The position numbers and the translations under genes are program-made. This document shows positions 21,978 to 32,188 of a stretch of 64,000 bases of DNA, piece by piece. Source of the stretch: Alphaproteobacteria bacterium (GTDB taxonomy: Bacteria; Pseudomonadota; Alphaproteobacteria; Caulobacterales; Hyphomonadaceae); contig WGLW01000019.1 of the NCBI GenBank assembly GCA_016125405.1, positions 62,001 through 126,000 of the forward strand. The letters run 5' to 3'. Under the pieces are notes generated by a model that worked only from the letters and a program-made list of their open reading frames with translations, searched no databases and had not been told where the DNA came from. Position 1 is the first letter of the stretch, and each line of letters begins with the position of its first letter.

Positions 21978-22606
21978 CCGTATCCGCAAACACCGGATTG
22001 AACTTCCTCATGAAGGCCGCCCTTGTGCTGCTGGTTTTCCAGATCGGCGTCTTCGCGACCGTGGCCCTGAAGCGCGGGCTTGGCGATGTTCCAACCGCCT
22101 ATTCCATGATGATCCTCGCTACCGCCCTGTTCGTCGGCTCGGCGCCCGCCATAGCGAGAGTCAGCCGTGGAGCGGCAGGCTGGCTGTTTGCGTCGCGCAC
22201 GGCGGTCCTGGCGCTTGTCGCTATTGGCAGCCTCGCCCTCGCCTTCAGGGATTACATGCGCCCGCCGCTGCCTGCGATCACAATGCAGGCGGTCTTTTCC
22301 ATCATGTGGGCGGTCATTGCGCTCAAGGGCGCGGCCGTGGGCAAATTCAAACCCGGCGGCCGCATCGGTCTGTGCGTGTATTGGACCATGCATAGCCGCC
22401 TCGCCTGGGAACGGGCCCACAGGGTTCTCGGACGGGTGCTTTTCTGGGGCGGACTGGCGGGACTGGGCCTGAGTTTCGTGGTTTCCCCACCCGTCTCATT
22501 CGCGCTGTTCGTCGCCACGCTGGCGACCGGACTGGCTCTTGCCCTTGTCGAGAGCTGGCGCAGCTGGCGCCGGGACCCCGACCGCACCAGCCGCGGCGGC
22601 GCCTGA
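21974..22606 (+). CDS. SdpI-like membrane protein
   Basis: Multi-TM; 'KPGGRIGLCVYWTMHSRLAWERAHRVLGRVLFWGGLAGLG' matches the SdpI signature; 4-bp overlap with the ArsR gene. Confidence 0.7.
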   Translation: MTVSANTGLNFLMKAALVLLVFQIGVFATVALKRGLGDVPTAYSMMILATALFVGSAPAIARVSRGAAGWLFASRTAVLALVAIGSLALAFRDYMRPPLPAITMQAVFSIMWAVIALKGAAVGKFKPGGRIGLCVYWTMHSRLAWERAHRVLGRVLFWGGLAGLGLSFVVSPPVSFALFVATLATGLALALVESWRSWRRDPDRTSRGGA

Positions 22607-22619
22607 AGCTCCCCAAACA

Positions 22620-22713
22620 CAGAACCGCCGGCCTCGCATGGCGAGACCGGCGATCAGGCAACTGGCCCCAGACTATTCAGGCCGGGATCCATCCAGCCTC
22701 GGACGAGAGCTGG
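22620..22713. repeat. Direct repeat copy A (~94 bp) with internal hairpin
   Basis: cagaaccgccggcctcgcatggcgagaccggcgatcaggcaactggccccagactattcaggccgggatccatc..., near-identical to 23818-23911. Confidence 0.85.
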
Positions 22714-22779
22714 TGCGCGAAAGGAGGGCCGCCCTGGGCTCGGGGCGGCCCACGTTCGGCCATGTCGGCGGCGAGAAGC

Positions 22780-23583
22780 CTAGCCGGCGAGCGAGACCAC
22801 AAAGCGGGCGATGCCATGCCAGAATGGCGTGTCGCTGAGCGGTATCTTCAGAAGCTGTACGCCGAGCGCAAAACCACCCGCCCACAAATAGGCCGGGTGA
22901 ACTTTCCCCCGTGTGCGCCAGTCGTAGATCATGCCGGCGACGATGAAGAGCAGAGCTGCCAGCGCGGGCGCCAACAGACCCGCAACGGGGGGCGGCGGAA
23001 TTTGAAATCCGGCGATTCCGACATTTTGCTGAAACGGCGGCGGGTGGCCGCCCATTACAAGGTAAGTCAGGTACGGACGCGCAATCGCTGCATCGAGCAG
23101 GACTGCCGAGCCTGAAAGCATAAGGCGTTTGTGCCACTCGGAACGGCGCACATTCACAATTGCCGCCGTCACCAGCACGGCGAACGTCGACAGAGCGGCG
23201 AGCGGAACAATCATGAAGGCTTCACCAGCCTCGGCGGCATTCAGCTCAGCCGCCCGTTGCGCCGAATTGATCGCGGCAAGCACGCCGAAAATGACCATGG
23301 CCGTCGCCAGCGATACGCCGATCAGTCCGACATCACGGTGGCGGGCGACGTTGCCCGACGAGACCAGCCAGGCCTGATAGATGACGAACAAGGTCCAGCC
23401 AAAGAACAACGTGCCGTGGATCGCAAGAACCGAAATGTTCTCGGGCAAGCCTTGCGCCAACGGAATCCAGAAGGTGGGCGCAAAGCCCAGGAACGCCGTC
23501 GCCGCCATCGCTACGGCGATCCAGAAATAGAAACGTGGTCTGCGCACCGCTTGCGGCGCGCCGTCAATAGTCGTCGCGGTCAT
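22780..23583 (-). CDS. Hypothetical multi-TM membrane protein
   Basis: Hydrophobic segments, e.g. FYFWIAVAMAATAFLGFAPTFWIPLA and ISVLAIHGTLFFGWTLFVIYQAWLV. Confidence 0.75.
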   Translation of the reverse strand: MTATTIDGAPQAVRRPRFYFWIAVAMAATAFLGFAPTFWIPLAQGLPENISVLAIHGTLFFGWTLFVIYQAWLVSSGNVARHRDVGLIGVSLATAMVIFGVLAAINSAQRAAELNAAEAGEAFMIVPLAALSTFAVLVTAAIVNVRRSEWHKRLMLSGSAVLLDAAIARPYLTYLVMGGHPPPFQQNVGIAGFQIPPPPVAGLLAPALAALLFIVAGMIYDWRTRGKVHPAYLWAGGFALGVQLLKIPLSDTPFWHGIARFVVSLAG

Positions 23584-23817
23584 AAGAACCCTCCCCGGTT
23601 CGATGCCGCCGATATTAGATCAGGTTCGCGGTGAACGCACTCGACCGCAGGGGCTAAGGCCAACTCTATTTTAGACGGTGGCGACGCTTTTTTTGCGCCG
23701 CAGTTGGAGCGAGAAATAGGCGCCGCAACGTCCCCCGACGTCATGACTCTCGCGCATTCGACCCGCCGCGATCCACATGGTTGGGGCGTCCCGATCGCTG
23801 CCGATCATGTCCGAATG

Positions 23818-23911
23818 CAGAACCGCCGGCCTCGCATGGCGAGACCGGCGATCAGGTAACTGGCCCCAGACTATCAGGCCGGGGTCCATCTAGTTCTGGA
23901 CTAGAGCTGGT
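23818..23911. repeat. Direct repeat copy B (~94 bp)
   Basis: cagaaccgccggcctcgcatggcgagaccggcgatcaggtaactggccccagactatcaggccggggtccatc...; overlaps the 3' end of the MarR gene. Confidence 0.85.
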
Positions 23912-24410
23912 AGCGAATCTGGTCGGACCAGAAGCGCTCCAGGCGAGCGATCGTCTTGTTGAGCTGGTCGAGATCATCGGCGCGAACCGAAGCGGTCGGC
24001 TCCAGCGCCGAAGCCTGTTTCTCGAACAGGTCCTGCACGCGGGCCCGGACAGCCTTGCCCGAAGGCGTCAGCTTGAGGCGCACGGTGCGACGGTCGTCGT
24101 TCGAACGCGATTGGACGAGGTAGCCGCCTTCCTGCAGTTTCTTGACGTTGTAGGACATCGACGTGCCAGCGAAGGCGCCGCGGGCGCGGAGCGCGCTGGC
24201 GGGCGTTTCGGTGTCGCCAATTTCATACAGAAGCAGGGCCTGGACGCCGGTCAGCGAGCGTTCGCCGGCCCGTTCCAGATTATCCTTCACCACGTCATGC
24301 AGACGACGATGGCACTGCTCCAGAAGAGACAGGGCTTTCAGGAAGGATTGTTCGACAACTTCTTCGGCTCCGGTTTCCCGGACTTTCGCGTTCAACATCA
24401 CCACCACCAT
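23901..24410 (-). CDS. MarR-family transcriptional regulator
   Basis: SLTGVQALLLYEIGDTETPASALRARGAFAGTSMSYNVKKLQEGGYLVQSRSNDDRRTVRLKLTPSGKAV. Confidence 0.88.
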   Translation of the reverse strand: MVVVMLNAKVRETGAEEVVEQSFLKALSLLEQCHRRLHDVVKDNLERAGERSLTGVQALLLYEIGDTETPASALRARGAFAGTSMSYNVKKLQEGGYLVQSRSNDDRRTVRLKLTPSGKAVRARVQDLFEKQASALEPTASVRADDLDQLNKTIARLERFWSDQIRYQL

Positions 24411-24608
24411 TTTTGTTTGCCGCTCGTTGTCGGCTTTGATGGTGAAACTACGCGAACAAGACTAAGCAATCGCTAAGTCTGAGAAGTTTTATGCAGTTTT
24501 TGTTCGATGTTGGGGAGAGTTTAGTTTTGTTTGTTATTGTAAACAGGAAGTAAAATGGCAGGCTGATAATACGTATTCACGGGCCTGCTTCATCGATTTC
24601 AATTCGGG

Positions 24609-25361
24609 CTACTGAACGGCGAACTTGGCGTTGACCCGGACGCTCACCTGCTGCGCCTGCGGCGCGGGAATTTCGAGCGGCGTCGCCGGACGCAAGTTGC
24701 CCGCCTCAACCTTCGATCCCGTCACCACGACCGGAAGGGCGCTTACGTCAGCATCTGCATACGTCACGCTGACGGCGGGCCCGAGCCGGGCGCCCATCGC
24801 CGACACAAGCGAGGACGCCTTGGACCGGGCGTCCGCAACCGCAGCGGCGATTGCGCGATTCCGCGCTTCGGACTCGTTGCTGATTTCGTACCGCTCGAAC
24901 CGGGCGGATGTCGCGCCGAGTTCGGCCAGCATCGAAACCACGTCGCCTGCCCTGTCGACCGGAGCGCCGTGGATGGTCAGCTCGACTGTCGACGACCTCC
25001 CGGTAATCGGGCACGGCACGTTGGGATCGTCCACGTCGTAGCGGGCCGCCGCCTTGTTCATGCAGTCCAGGTCGCGCAGGGATGTGACGTTGACGGAATC
25101 CGAAGAGATCGAAACCGCTGACAGCCCTTCGAGCTGCGGCAGCTTCTGGCGAACCGCGGCGACCTTCCGGGAGGTCTCGGCCAGTACCTCCGCCAAGTCC
25201 TTGCCCTGCGCGCCGACCACCGCGCCAACGCTGAACGTGTCCGGCACGACAGAAACCGTCCCCGCACCGGTGACCGACACGGTGGACTGGCCTGCGGCGA
25301 TGGTCGCGCATCCGCCGAGCGAAAACGCCAGCGCAAAGGCAAATTTGGCGGCCAGCTTCAT
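24609..25361 (-). CDS. SIMPL-domain (YggE-like) secreted protein
   Basis: Signal peptide, STVSVTGAGTVSVVPDTFSVGAVVGAQGKDLAEVLAETSRKVAAV; 'AVADARSKASSLVSAMGARLGPAVSV'. Confidence 0.85.
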   Translation of the reverse strand: MKLAAKFAFALAFSLGGCATIAAGQSTVSVTGAGTVSVVPDTFSVGAVVGAQGKDLAEVLAETSRKVAAVRQKLPQLEGLSAVSISSDSVNVTSLRDLDCMNKAAARYDVDDPNVPCPITGRSSTVELTIHGAPVDRAGDVVSMLAELGATSARFERYEISNESEARNRAIAAAVADARSKASSLVSAMGARLGPAVSVTYADADVSALPVVVTGSKVEAGNLRPATPLEIPAPQAQQVSVRVNAKFAVQ

Positions 25362-25441
25362 GTCGTTCCCCATCTTTACGGTACTAAAGGCATCAATGGT
25401 CGATCGGCTCCGTCCGGGCAATACCCGTACAGTGGCCGCTG

Positions 25442-26410
25442 TCAGGCGCCCTCCAGCACCCGCGGCACGCGAAAGACCACATCTTCCTGAGCTGTAACAA
25501 CTTCCTCGACGGTCACATCGAACCGTGCGCGGCAGGCTGCGATCACGCCCTGCACCAGCGTCTCCGGCGCGGAGGCGCCGGCTGTCAGCCCAAGGGCGCT
25601 GACACCGTCGAACCAGTTCCAGTCGATATTCTCCGCCGAAGCGATCAGGTGGGCGGCGGCGGCGCCCGAGCGTTCCGCAACCTCCACCAGCCGCAACGAG
25701 TTCGACGAATTGGCCGCCCCGATCACCAGCACGAGGCCGGATCCCGCGGCCAGCGCCTTCACGGCTTCCTGCCGGTTGGTGGTGGCGTAGCAGATGTCAT
25801 CCTTGCGCGGCTCCGACATGTCCGGGAAGCGGCGGCGAAGGACCGCAACAATGCCGGCGGTGTCGTCCACCGAGAGCGTCGTCTGCGTGACATAGGCGAG
25901 GCGCAAGGGATCGGCCGGCCGGAAGGTTTCGGCGTCCGCCTCGGTTTCAATCAACGTGATCGTTCCCGGCTGCACCTGGCCCATCGTGCCCACGACTTCG
26001 GGGTGGCCGGCATGGCCGATCAGCAGCGTGTGGAGACCGTTGCGGGCGTGGCGCTGCGCCTCGGCATGGACCTTGGACACCAGCGGGCATGTGGCGTCGA
26101 CATAGATCATGGCCCGCCGGGCGGCTTCGGCCGGCACCGCCTTGGGCACGCCGTGAGCGGAAAACACCACCGGGCGGTCATCGGGGCAGTCGGCCAGCTC
26201 CTCGACGAAAACCGCGCCCATCGCCTCCAGGCGCTTCACCACATGGGCGTTGTGGACGATCTCGTGCCGCACATAGACCGGCGCCCCCCATTTCGAGAGG
26301 GCCTGCTCGACGATCTGGATGGCCCTGTCGACCCCGGCGCAGAAACCGCGCGGCGCCGCCAGCCGGATCAGCAGCGGCCTGCGGGATGAGCTGGAAGGTG
26401 AGTCTGGCAA
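25442..26410 (-). CDS. ispH: 4-hydroxy-3-methylbut-2-enyl diphosphate reductase
   Basis: [22 protein letters not shown]...[28 protein letters not shown]. Confidence 0.96.
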   Translation of the reverse strand: MPDSPSSSSRRPLLIRLAAPRGFCAGVDRAIQIVEQALSKWGAPVYVRHEIVHNAHVVKRLEAMGAVFVEELADCPDDRPVVFSAHGVPKAVPAEAARRAMIYVDATCPLVSKVHAEAQRHARNGLHTLLIGHAGHPEVVGTMGQVQPGTITLIETEADAETFRPADPLRLAYVTQTTLSVDDTAGIVAVLRRRFPDMSEPRKDDICYATTNRQEAVKALAAGSGLVLVIGAANSSNSLRLVEVAERSGAAAAHLIASAENIDWNWFDGVSALGLTAGASAPETLVQGVIAACRARFDVTVEEVVTAQEDVVFRVPRVLEGA

Positions 26411-26576
26411 AATTCGGCCTTGTTTCAGGTGTCAGTGACGCCGTTGCGCGGGTCTGTCTTTAGAGGCTATCACCCAGCACAACAGATCGCATCGGCCGTG
26501 CCCACCGCCAAGGGCCCAGAATCCCGCAAGGCGCGCGCATGATCGGACCAGCTAACGTTTCCAGGGGTGTCGCAGC

Positions 26577-27143
26577 GTGAAAGTGTACCGGCTGGCCAGG
26601 ACTTTGGGCGCGACCGCCCTTCTGGCGGGACTTGGCTCCTGCGGCATCGGCAAGCAGCTCGACAGCCGGCCCAATGTCGGGCCCTGCCCGGTCGCCGGCG
26701 CGCTTTATGACGTCTCCCGTCTCGTCGAGGTCGGCGAGCCGGAGCGCCACGAGAATGTCGGCTTCACCGGCGAAATCGAGGGCGTGCACGGCTTCTGCCG
26801 CTATGTCGGCAAGGACCCGATCACCATGGAGCTCGACATCGACTTCGCCTTCGGCAAGGGCCCGAAAGCCGATGGCGACCAGAAGACCTATTCCTACTTC
26901 ATCGCTGTGACCCGCCGCGATCGCAGCGTGCTGGCCAAGCAGGATTTCTCGGTGAACGTGAAGTTCCCGAAAGGCCGCACCGTCGTGCGCCAGACCGAGA
27001 AGATCGACGGGATCGTCATCCCCCGCGCCACGCCGACCGTTTCGGGCACCAACTTCGAGGTCATCACCGGCTTCGACCTGACGCCCGAACAACTGGCCTA
27101 CAATCGCTCCGGCAAACGCTTTACGATGGAAGTGAAGCCCTAG
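26577..27143 (+). CDS. Hypothetical Tat/lipoprotein-like protein
   Basis: MKVYRLARTLGATALLAGLGSCGIGKQLDSRPNVGPCPVAGALYDVSRLVE; lipobox-like LGSC. Confidence 0.75.
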   Translation: MKVYRLARTLGATALLAGLGSCGIGKQLDSRPNVGPCPVAGALYDVSRLVEVGEPERHENVGFTGEIEGVHGFCRYVGKDPITMELDIDFAFGKGPKADGDQKTYSYFIAVTRRDRSVLAKQDFSVNVKFPKGRTVVRQTEKIDGIVIPRATPTVSGTNFEVITGFDLTPEQLAYNRSGKRFTMEVKP

Positions 27144-27158
27144 AGCCGGACGCCATTC

Positions 27159-28922
27159 ATGAAAGACCTTGCCGGCCAGTTGTCGGACGCCGCAGGCGCA
27201 GCTTTTGCCGGGCTGGGCCTCGATCCCGCGCTCGGCGCCATGCGCCGCTCCGACCGGCCCGACCTCGCCGACTTCCAGTGCAATGGCGCCATGGCGGCGG
27301 CCAAGGCGGCCAAGCGCAACCCGCGCGAGATCGCCCAGGGCGTGGTGGACGCGCTCTCCGGACATCCGCTGGTCGCATCCGCCGAAATCGCCGGACCGGG
27401 CTTCATCAATATCCGCATCAGCACCGCCGGCCTCGCGGCGATGGCTGAGGCCATTGCTGCCGACAAGCGCGCGGGCGCCATCTCGGCGGACCAGCCGCGC
27501 CGCGTGGTGATGGATTTCGGCGGCTGGAACGTCGCCAAGGAAATGCACATCGGGCACCTGCGCTCGACGATCATCGGCGACAGCCTGCAGCGCCTGTTCC
27601 GCTTCATGGGCGATGATGTCACCAGCGATGTCCACCTCGGCGACTGGGGCCTGCAGATGGGCCAGCTCATCAACGAGGTGAAGCTGGAACAGCCCGGCCT
27701 GCCCTATTTCGACGCCGCATTCAAAGGCCCCTATCCGAAAGAGAGCCCGGTCTCGATCGAGGACCTGGAGCGCCTCTATCCGCAGGCGTCGGCCAAGTCG
27801 AAGGCCGATGAAACGCGGCGCAACGAAGACCGGCAGGCCACCGCCGAACTGCAATCCGGCCGGCCTGGCTACCGCGCCCTGTGGCGGCACTTCTGCGAAA
27901 CCACACGCGTGAGCCTTGAACGGGAATGCGCGGCGCTGGGCGTCACCTTCGATCTCTGGAAGGGTGAGAGCGATGCACAGCCGCTCATCCCCGAACTGAT
28001 CGACGACCTGAAATCACGCAAGATCGCCGAACTGGATGACGGCGCCTGGATCGTCCGCGTGGCGCGCAACTCCGACAAAAAGGAGATGCCGCCCTTCCTG
28101 CTGGTCAACCGCGACGGCGCGGCGGGCTATCACGCCACCGACCTCGGCACGATCCTTGACCGCAAGCGGACGATCGACCCGCAGCTCTCGCTCTACATCG
28201 TTGACCAGCGGCAGGCGCTGCATTTCGAGCAGGTGTTCCGCGCCGCCGACAAGGCCGGATACATGGCCGAAGCCACGCTGGAGCATCTCGGCTTCGGCAC
28301 GATGAACGGCAAGGACGGCAAGCCCTTCAAGACCCGCGCCGGCGGCGTGCTGAAACTGCAGGATCTGATCTCTCAGGCCGACACGGCGGCGGAGGCCCGG
28401 CTGACCGAAGCCGGCCTCGGCGCCGACCTGCCGGCCGACGAGCGCACGGCGACCGCCCACAAGGTCGCCATCGCCGCGATCAAGTTCGCCGATCTCTCCA
28501 ACGTGCGGACCACCAACTACGTGTTCGACCTCGACCGCTTTATCTCGTTCGAGGGCAAGACCGGGCCCTACCTGCTCTACGCCGCCGTGCGGATGAAATC
28601 GCTGGCCCGCCGCGCCGCCGACGAGGGCGTGACGCCCGGCGCCATCGCCATCGAACTCGACGCCGAGCGCGGCCTGGTTCTGGCGCTGGACGGGTTCGGC
28701 GATGCCATGAGGGGCGCCTACGACAAGCGCCTGCCGCACATCCTCTGCGACCATGCCTACTCGCTGGCGCAGGCGTTCTCGGCGTTCTACGCCGCCGCGC
28801 CGATCCTGGCGGAAAAGGATCCGGTCAAGCGCGCCTCGCGCTTCGCCCTCACGCTCGCCACGCTGAAGCAGCTGGAACGGGCCCTGTCACTGATCGGGAT
28901 CGAGACGCCGGACCGGATGTAA
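27159..28922 (+). CDS. argS: Arginyl-tRNA synthetase
   Basis: DFGGWNVAKEMHIGHLRSTIIGDSLQRLFRFMGDDVTSDVHLGDWGLQMG; C-terminal ArgRS anticodon domain. Confidence 0.96.
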   Translation: MKDLAGQLSDAAGAAFAGLGLDPALGAMRRSDRPDLADFQCNGAMAAAKAAKRNPREIAQGVVDALSGHPLVASAEIAGPGFINIRISTAGLAAMAEAIAADKRAGAISADQPRRVVMDFGGWNVAKEMHIGHLRSTIIGDSLQRLFRFMGDDVTSDVHLGDWGLQMGQLINEVKLEQPGLPYFDAAFKGPYPKESPVSIEDLERLYPQASAKSKADETRRNEDRQATAELQSGRPGYRALWRHFCETTRVSLERECAALGVTFDLWKGESDAQPLIPELIDDLKSRKIAELDDGAWIVRVARNSDKKEMPPFLLVNRDGAAGYHATDLGTILDRKRTIDPQLSLYIVDQRQALHFEQVFRAADKAGYMAEATLEHLGFGTMNGKDGKPFKTRAGGVLKLQDLISQADTAAEARLTEAGLGADLPADERTATAHKVAIAAIKFADLSNVRTTNYVFDLDRFISFEGKTGPYLLYAAVRMKSLARRAADEGVTPGAIAIELDAERGLVLALDGFGDAMRGAYDKRLPHILCDHAYSLAQAFSAFYAAAPILAEKDPVKRASRFALTLATLKQLERALSLIGIETPDRM

Positions 28923-29123
28923 TCGTCGCGAATGTAACAAGCTGTCCCAACCGAAGGGCGACTTGCTGCAGATTACCCAGCAATGGCCGACCGTCCCGCA
29001 TTGTGCGCCGCGAAAAGCTGCCTTGATCTTGCCTTAAATCACCCCGCGAGCGCCGTATTCCCGGCAATTACGCGCCGTGATGCGGCGCAACAAAACATCA
29101 TTCTCTCCCCCGAGAACACCCTC

Positions 29124-29155
29124 GAGCCCCGCGGTCCGCCGCGGGGCTCTTTTCT
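29124..29155 (+). terminator. Rho-independent terminator
   Basis: GAGCCCCGCGG-tccg-CCGCGGGGCTC followed by TTTTCTT; 11-bp perfect stem. Confidence 0.85.
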
Positions 29156-29178
29156 TGCTCCACGTGTATGAGCGCGGC

Positions 29179-30180
29179 TCAGGTCCGCAGCGCTTCCGGC
29201 GTCCGCCGCTCGACCATCGAATCGATCAGCAGGAACACGGCGGCGAAGTCCGTCAGCATTTCGCGGACGCGCGACAGGTCGTCCATCCGCCGGTACATCG
29301 AGCCGGGCTCGAACAGGTTCTTGCCCTCGACGCACAGATACATCTCGCCCCCGGAAAAGGCGCAGCGCAGCTTCTTGCCCTCGAAGGTCTTCTCCAGGCT
29401 CAACAGCCGCTCCATGAAGTCCGGCGTCAGGATGAAGCGCGCCTCGATCTGGTCGCTGCCATAGACCTCGAACGCCTTTTCAAAGACCGGGTCTTCCAGC
29501 TTCACGCGCGGCAGGTCTTCCCCCAGCTTGGAGAGGAAGTTGAACGCGCCCTGATCGCGCACGACGCGCGTGACGCCGTTGAACGGCTTGGGGAAGCGCG
29601 CCACCAGGCATTGCCCGCGAAACACCGTCACCCATTCCGTGCGCCGGCCATTGCGGCTCGATGTCTCGTGCTTTTCCTCAAGATGCGCCTCGAAGAATTC
29701 GAACGGCGCATTCTGGCGCTGACCGGTCAGGCGGTCCTCGTACCGCGCGCGATCCCAGTGCGGCACCAGCTTCAGGTTGCGGAAAGTCATGATGTCGGCC
29801 GGGTCGAGCGGCGAGACCTCGAACGTCATGCCGAACTCATGGCAGACCGGCTCGACCAGCATCTCCTTGGTCTCGCGGCCCAGCGCGTTCAGCTTCGCGC
29901 TGCCCCAGGAATAGAGCCCGAACGCCGACACGCCGCCAAGAAAGGCGCCGAAAGGGTGATGAAAGAAGAAGAAGCCGAAGCCGGTGAACAGAGCGAACAC
30001 GGCGACCGCTGCGATACCGAAATTGCGCTGCCGCTTGACGGCTGCAATGCGGTCGGCCTCGCGCGCTTCAAGTTTCGGACAGATCTGGGTGCGAAAGCGG
30101 TCAGCGAAAAAGGCAAAGTCCGGCGGCAAGCCGGCCAGCGCCTTCTCGATCGTCGTCAATTGCTCCTGATCTTGCGCCAT
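29179..30180 (-). CDS. DUF3137-like membrane protein
   Basis: VKRQRNFGIAAVAVFALFTGFGFFFFHHPFGAFLGG TM pair plus conserved soluble domain; family name from memory. Confidence 0.7.
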   Translation of the reverse strand: MAQDQEQLTTIEKALAGLPPDFAFFADRFRTQICPKLEAREADRIAAVKRQRNFGIAAVAVFALFTGFGFFFFHHPFGAFLGGVSAFGLYSWGSAKLNALGRETKEMLVEPVCHEFGMTFEVSPLDPADIMTFRNLKLVPHWDRARYEDRLTGQRQNAPFEFFEAHLEEKHETSSRNGRRTEWVTVFRGQCLVARFPKPFNGVTRVVRDQGAFNFLSKLGEDLPRVKLEDPVFEKAFEVYGSDQIEARFILTPDFMERLLSLEKTFEGKKLRCAFSGGEMYLCVEGKNLFEPGSMYRRMDDLSRVREMLTDFAAVFLLIDSMVERRTPEALRT

Positions 30181-30252
30181 GCCGCCCCTTTGACCTTCCG
30201 AGTCAGAGGTAAGACGAAATTCCGGCGTCACATCAAGTCGAAAGCCGGTCAG

Positions 30253-32103
30253 CTATTTGGTGATTTGCCCGAGATCGCGCACCGCGCCCGTGTCGGCAGA
30301 GGTGACCAGCGCGGCGTAGGCCTTGAGGGCCGCGGAAACCTCGCGCTTGCGATTGTGTGGCGTGTAGGCGTTCGGCCCACGCGCCTCTTCCGCCTTGCGG
30401 CGCTGGGCGATCACGTCGTCGGAGACCGCCAGACGGATCGACCGCCTCGGAATGTCGATCTCGATCCGGTCGCCTTCCTCGATCAGGGCGATCAGTCCGC
30501 CCGCCGCAGCCTCGGGCGAGGCGTGGCCGATGGAAAGGCCCGACGTACCACCCGAGAAACGTCCGTCGGTCAGCAGCGCGCACGCTTTGCCGAGACCCTT
30601 CGATTTCAGGTAGGTCGTCGGGTACAGCATTTCCTGCATCCCCGGCCCGCCCTTGGGACCTTCATAGCGGATAACGACAACATCGCCCGCCTCGATCTTC
30701 GAATTGAGGATCGCCAGCGCCGCTTCGTCCTGACTTTCGAACACACGCGCGCGGCCCGCAAACGTCCAGATCGATTCATCGACGCCGGCGGTTTTCACGA
30801 TGCAGCCCTTCTCGGCGATGTTGCCGTAGAGCACCGCAAGGCCGCCATCCTTGGTGAAGGCGTTCTCCTTCGAGCGGATCACGCCCGTCGCCCGGTCCCG
30901 GTCGAGTTCCGGCCAGCGCTTCTCCTGGCTGAACGCCACCGTGGTGCGCACGCCGCCCGGCGCCGCCTTGAAGAACGTTTCGACCTCGGCGTCGTTCGAC
31001 TGGCGGATATCCCAGTAGGCGATCGCATGGCCGATCGTCGGCGAATGCACCGTCTTCGCGTCCGTATGCAGCAGGCCGCCGCGCGCGAGTTCGCCCAGGA
31101 TGCCCATGATCCCGCCGGCGCGGTGCACATCCTCGATGTGAACGGTCGACAGCGCCGGCGCCACCTTGCAGATGCACGGCGTCGCGCGCGAGATGCGGTC
31201 AATGTCCGCCATGGTGAAGTCGACGCCGCCTTCCTGCGCGGCCGCAAGGATGTGCAGCACCGTATTGGTCGATCCACCCATCGCCACGTCCAGCGCCATG
31301 GCGTTCTCGAACGCCTGCTTGGTCGCGATGGAGCGCGGCAGGACGGATGCGTCGTCCTTCTCGTAATACCGCCGCGTGATGTCGACGATCAGACGGCCCG
31401 CGCGCTTGAACAGCCGCTCGCGGTCCTTGTGCGTCGCCACCACCGTGCCGTTCCCCGGCAGCGAGAGGCCAAGCGCCTCGGTGAGGCAGTTCATCGAGTT
31501 CGCCGTGAACATGCCCGAGCACGAACCGCAGGTCGGGCAGGCCTCGGCCTCGACCGCCTGCACCTGCGCATCCGAAATCCGGTCGTCGCCCGCCTGCATC
31601 ATCGCGTCAATCAGGTCGAGCTTCTGCTCCTTGTTGTCCCAGACAACCTTGCCCGCCTCCATCGGCCCGCCCGAGACGAACACGACCGGGATGTTGAGCC
31701 GCATCGCCGCGTTGAGCATGCCGGGGGTGATCTTGTCGCAATTGGAGATACACACCATCGCATCGGCGCAGTGCGCGTTGACCATGTACTCGACCGAGTC
31801 CGAAATGATGTCCCGGCTCGGCAGCGAATAGAGCATGCCGCCATGGCCCATCGCGATGCCATCGTCGACCGCGATGGTGTTGAACTCCTTGGCCACGCCG
31901 CCCGCCGCCTCGATCTCGCGCGCCACCAGCTGGCCGAGATCCTTGAGGTGCACATGCCCCGGCACGAACTGCGTGAACGAGTTCACCACCGCGATGATCG
32001 GCTTCGAAAAGTCGCCATCCTTCATGCCGGTCGCGCGCCAGAGAGCGCGGGCGCCAGCCATGTTGCGGCCAAAGGTGGTGGTGCGTGAGCGGTAAGCGGG
32101 CAT
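30253..32103 (-). CDS. ilvD: Dihydroxy-acid dehydratase
   Basis: [27 protein letters not shown]...[13 protein letters not shown]...[24 protein letters not shown]. Confidence 0.97.
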   Translation of the reverse strand: MPAYRSRTTTFGRNMAGARALWRATGMKDGDFSKPIIAVVNSFTQFVPGHVHLKDLGQLVAREIEAAGGVAKEFNTIAVDDGIAMGHGGMLYSLPSRDIISDSVEYMVNAHCADAMVCISNCDKITPGMLNAAMRLNIPVVFVSGGPMEAGKVVWDNKEQKLDLIDAMMQAGDDRISDAQVQAVEAEACPTCGSCSGMFTANSMNCLTEALGLSLPGNGTVVATHKDRERLFKRAGRLIVDITRRYYEKDDASVLPRSIATKQAFENAMALDVAMGGSTNTVLHILAAAQEGGVDFTMADIDRISRATPCICKVAPALSTVHIEDVHRAGGIMGILGELARGGLLHTDAKTVHSPTIGHAIAYWDIRQSNDAEVETFFKAAPGGVRTTVAFSQEKRWPELDRDRATGVIRSKENAFTKDGGLAVLYGNIAEKGCIVKTAGVDESIWTFAGRARVFESQDEAALAILNSKIEAGDVVVIRYEGPKGGPGMQEMLYPTTYLKSKGLGKACALLTDGRFSGGTSGLSIGHASPEAAAGGLIALIEEGDRIEIDIPRRSIRLAVSDDVIAQRRKAEEARGPNAYTPHNRKREVSAALKAYAALVTSADTGAVRDLGQITK

Positions 32104-32188
32104 GGGCCTAGCTAAAAGGGCAAAACCGCCCCCTCCGCAAGGGAAAAGAGCGGCGCGACGACCGGTCCTTGCCCCGGAACAACGGGCG

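Noticed and set aside
26460-27890. 476-aa minus-strand ORF
   Set aside because: Antisense to the hypothetical lipoprotein and argS, both of which have clear protein signatures.
29077-32088. 1003-aa plus-strand ORF, the second-longest ORF in the track
   Set aside because: Entirely antisense to ilvD and the DUF3137-like gene; Arg/His-rich translation with no domain, typical high-GC mirror ORF.
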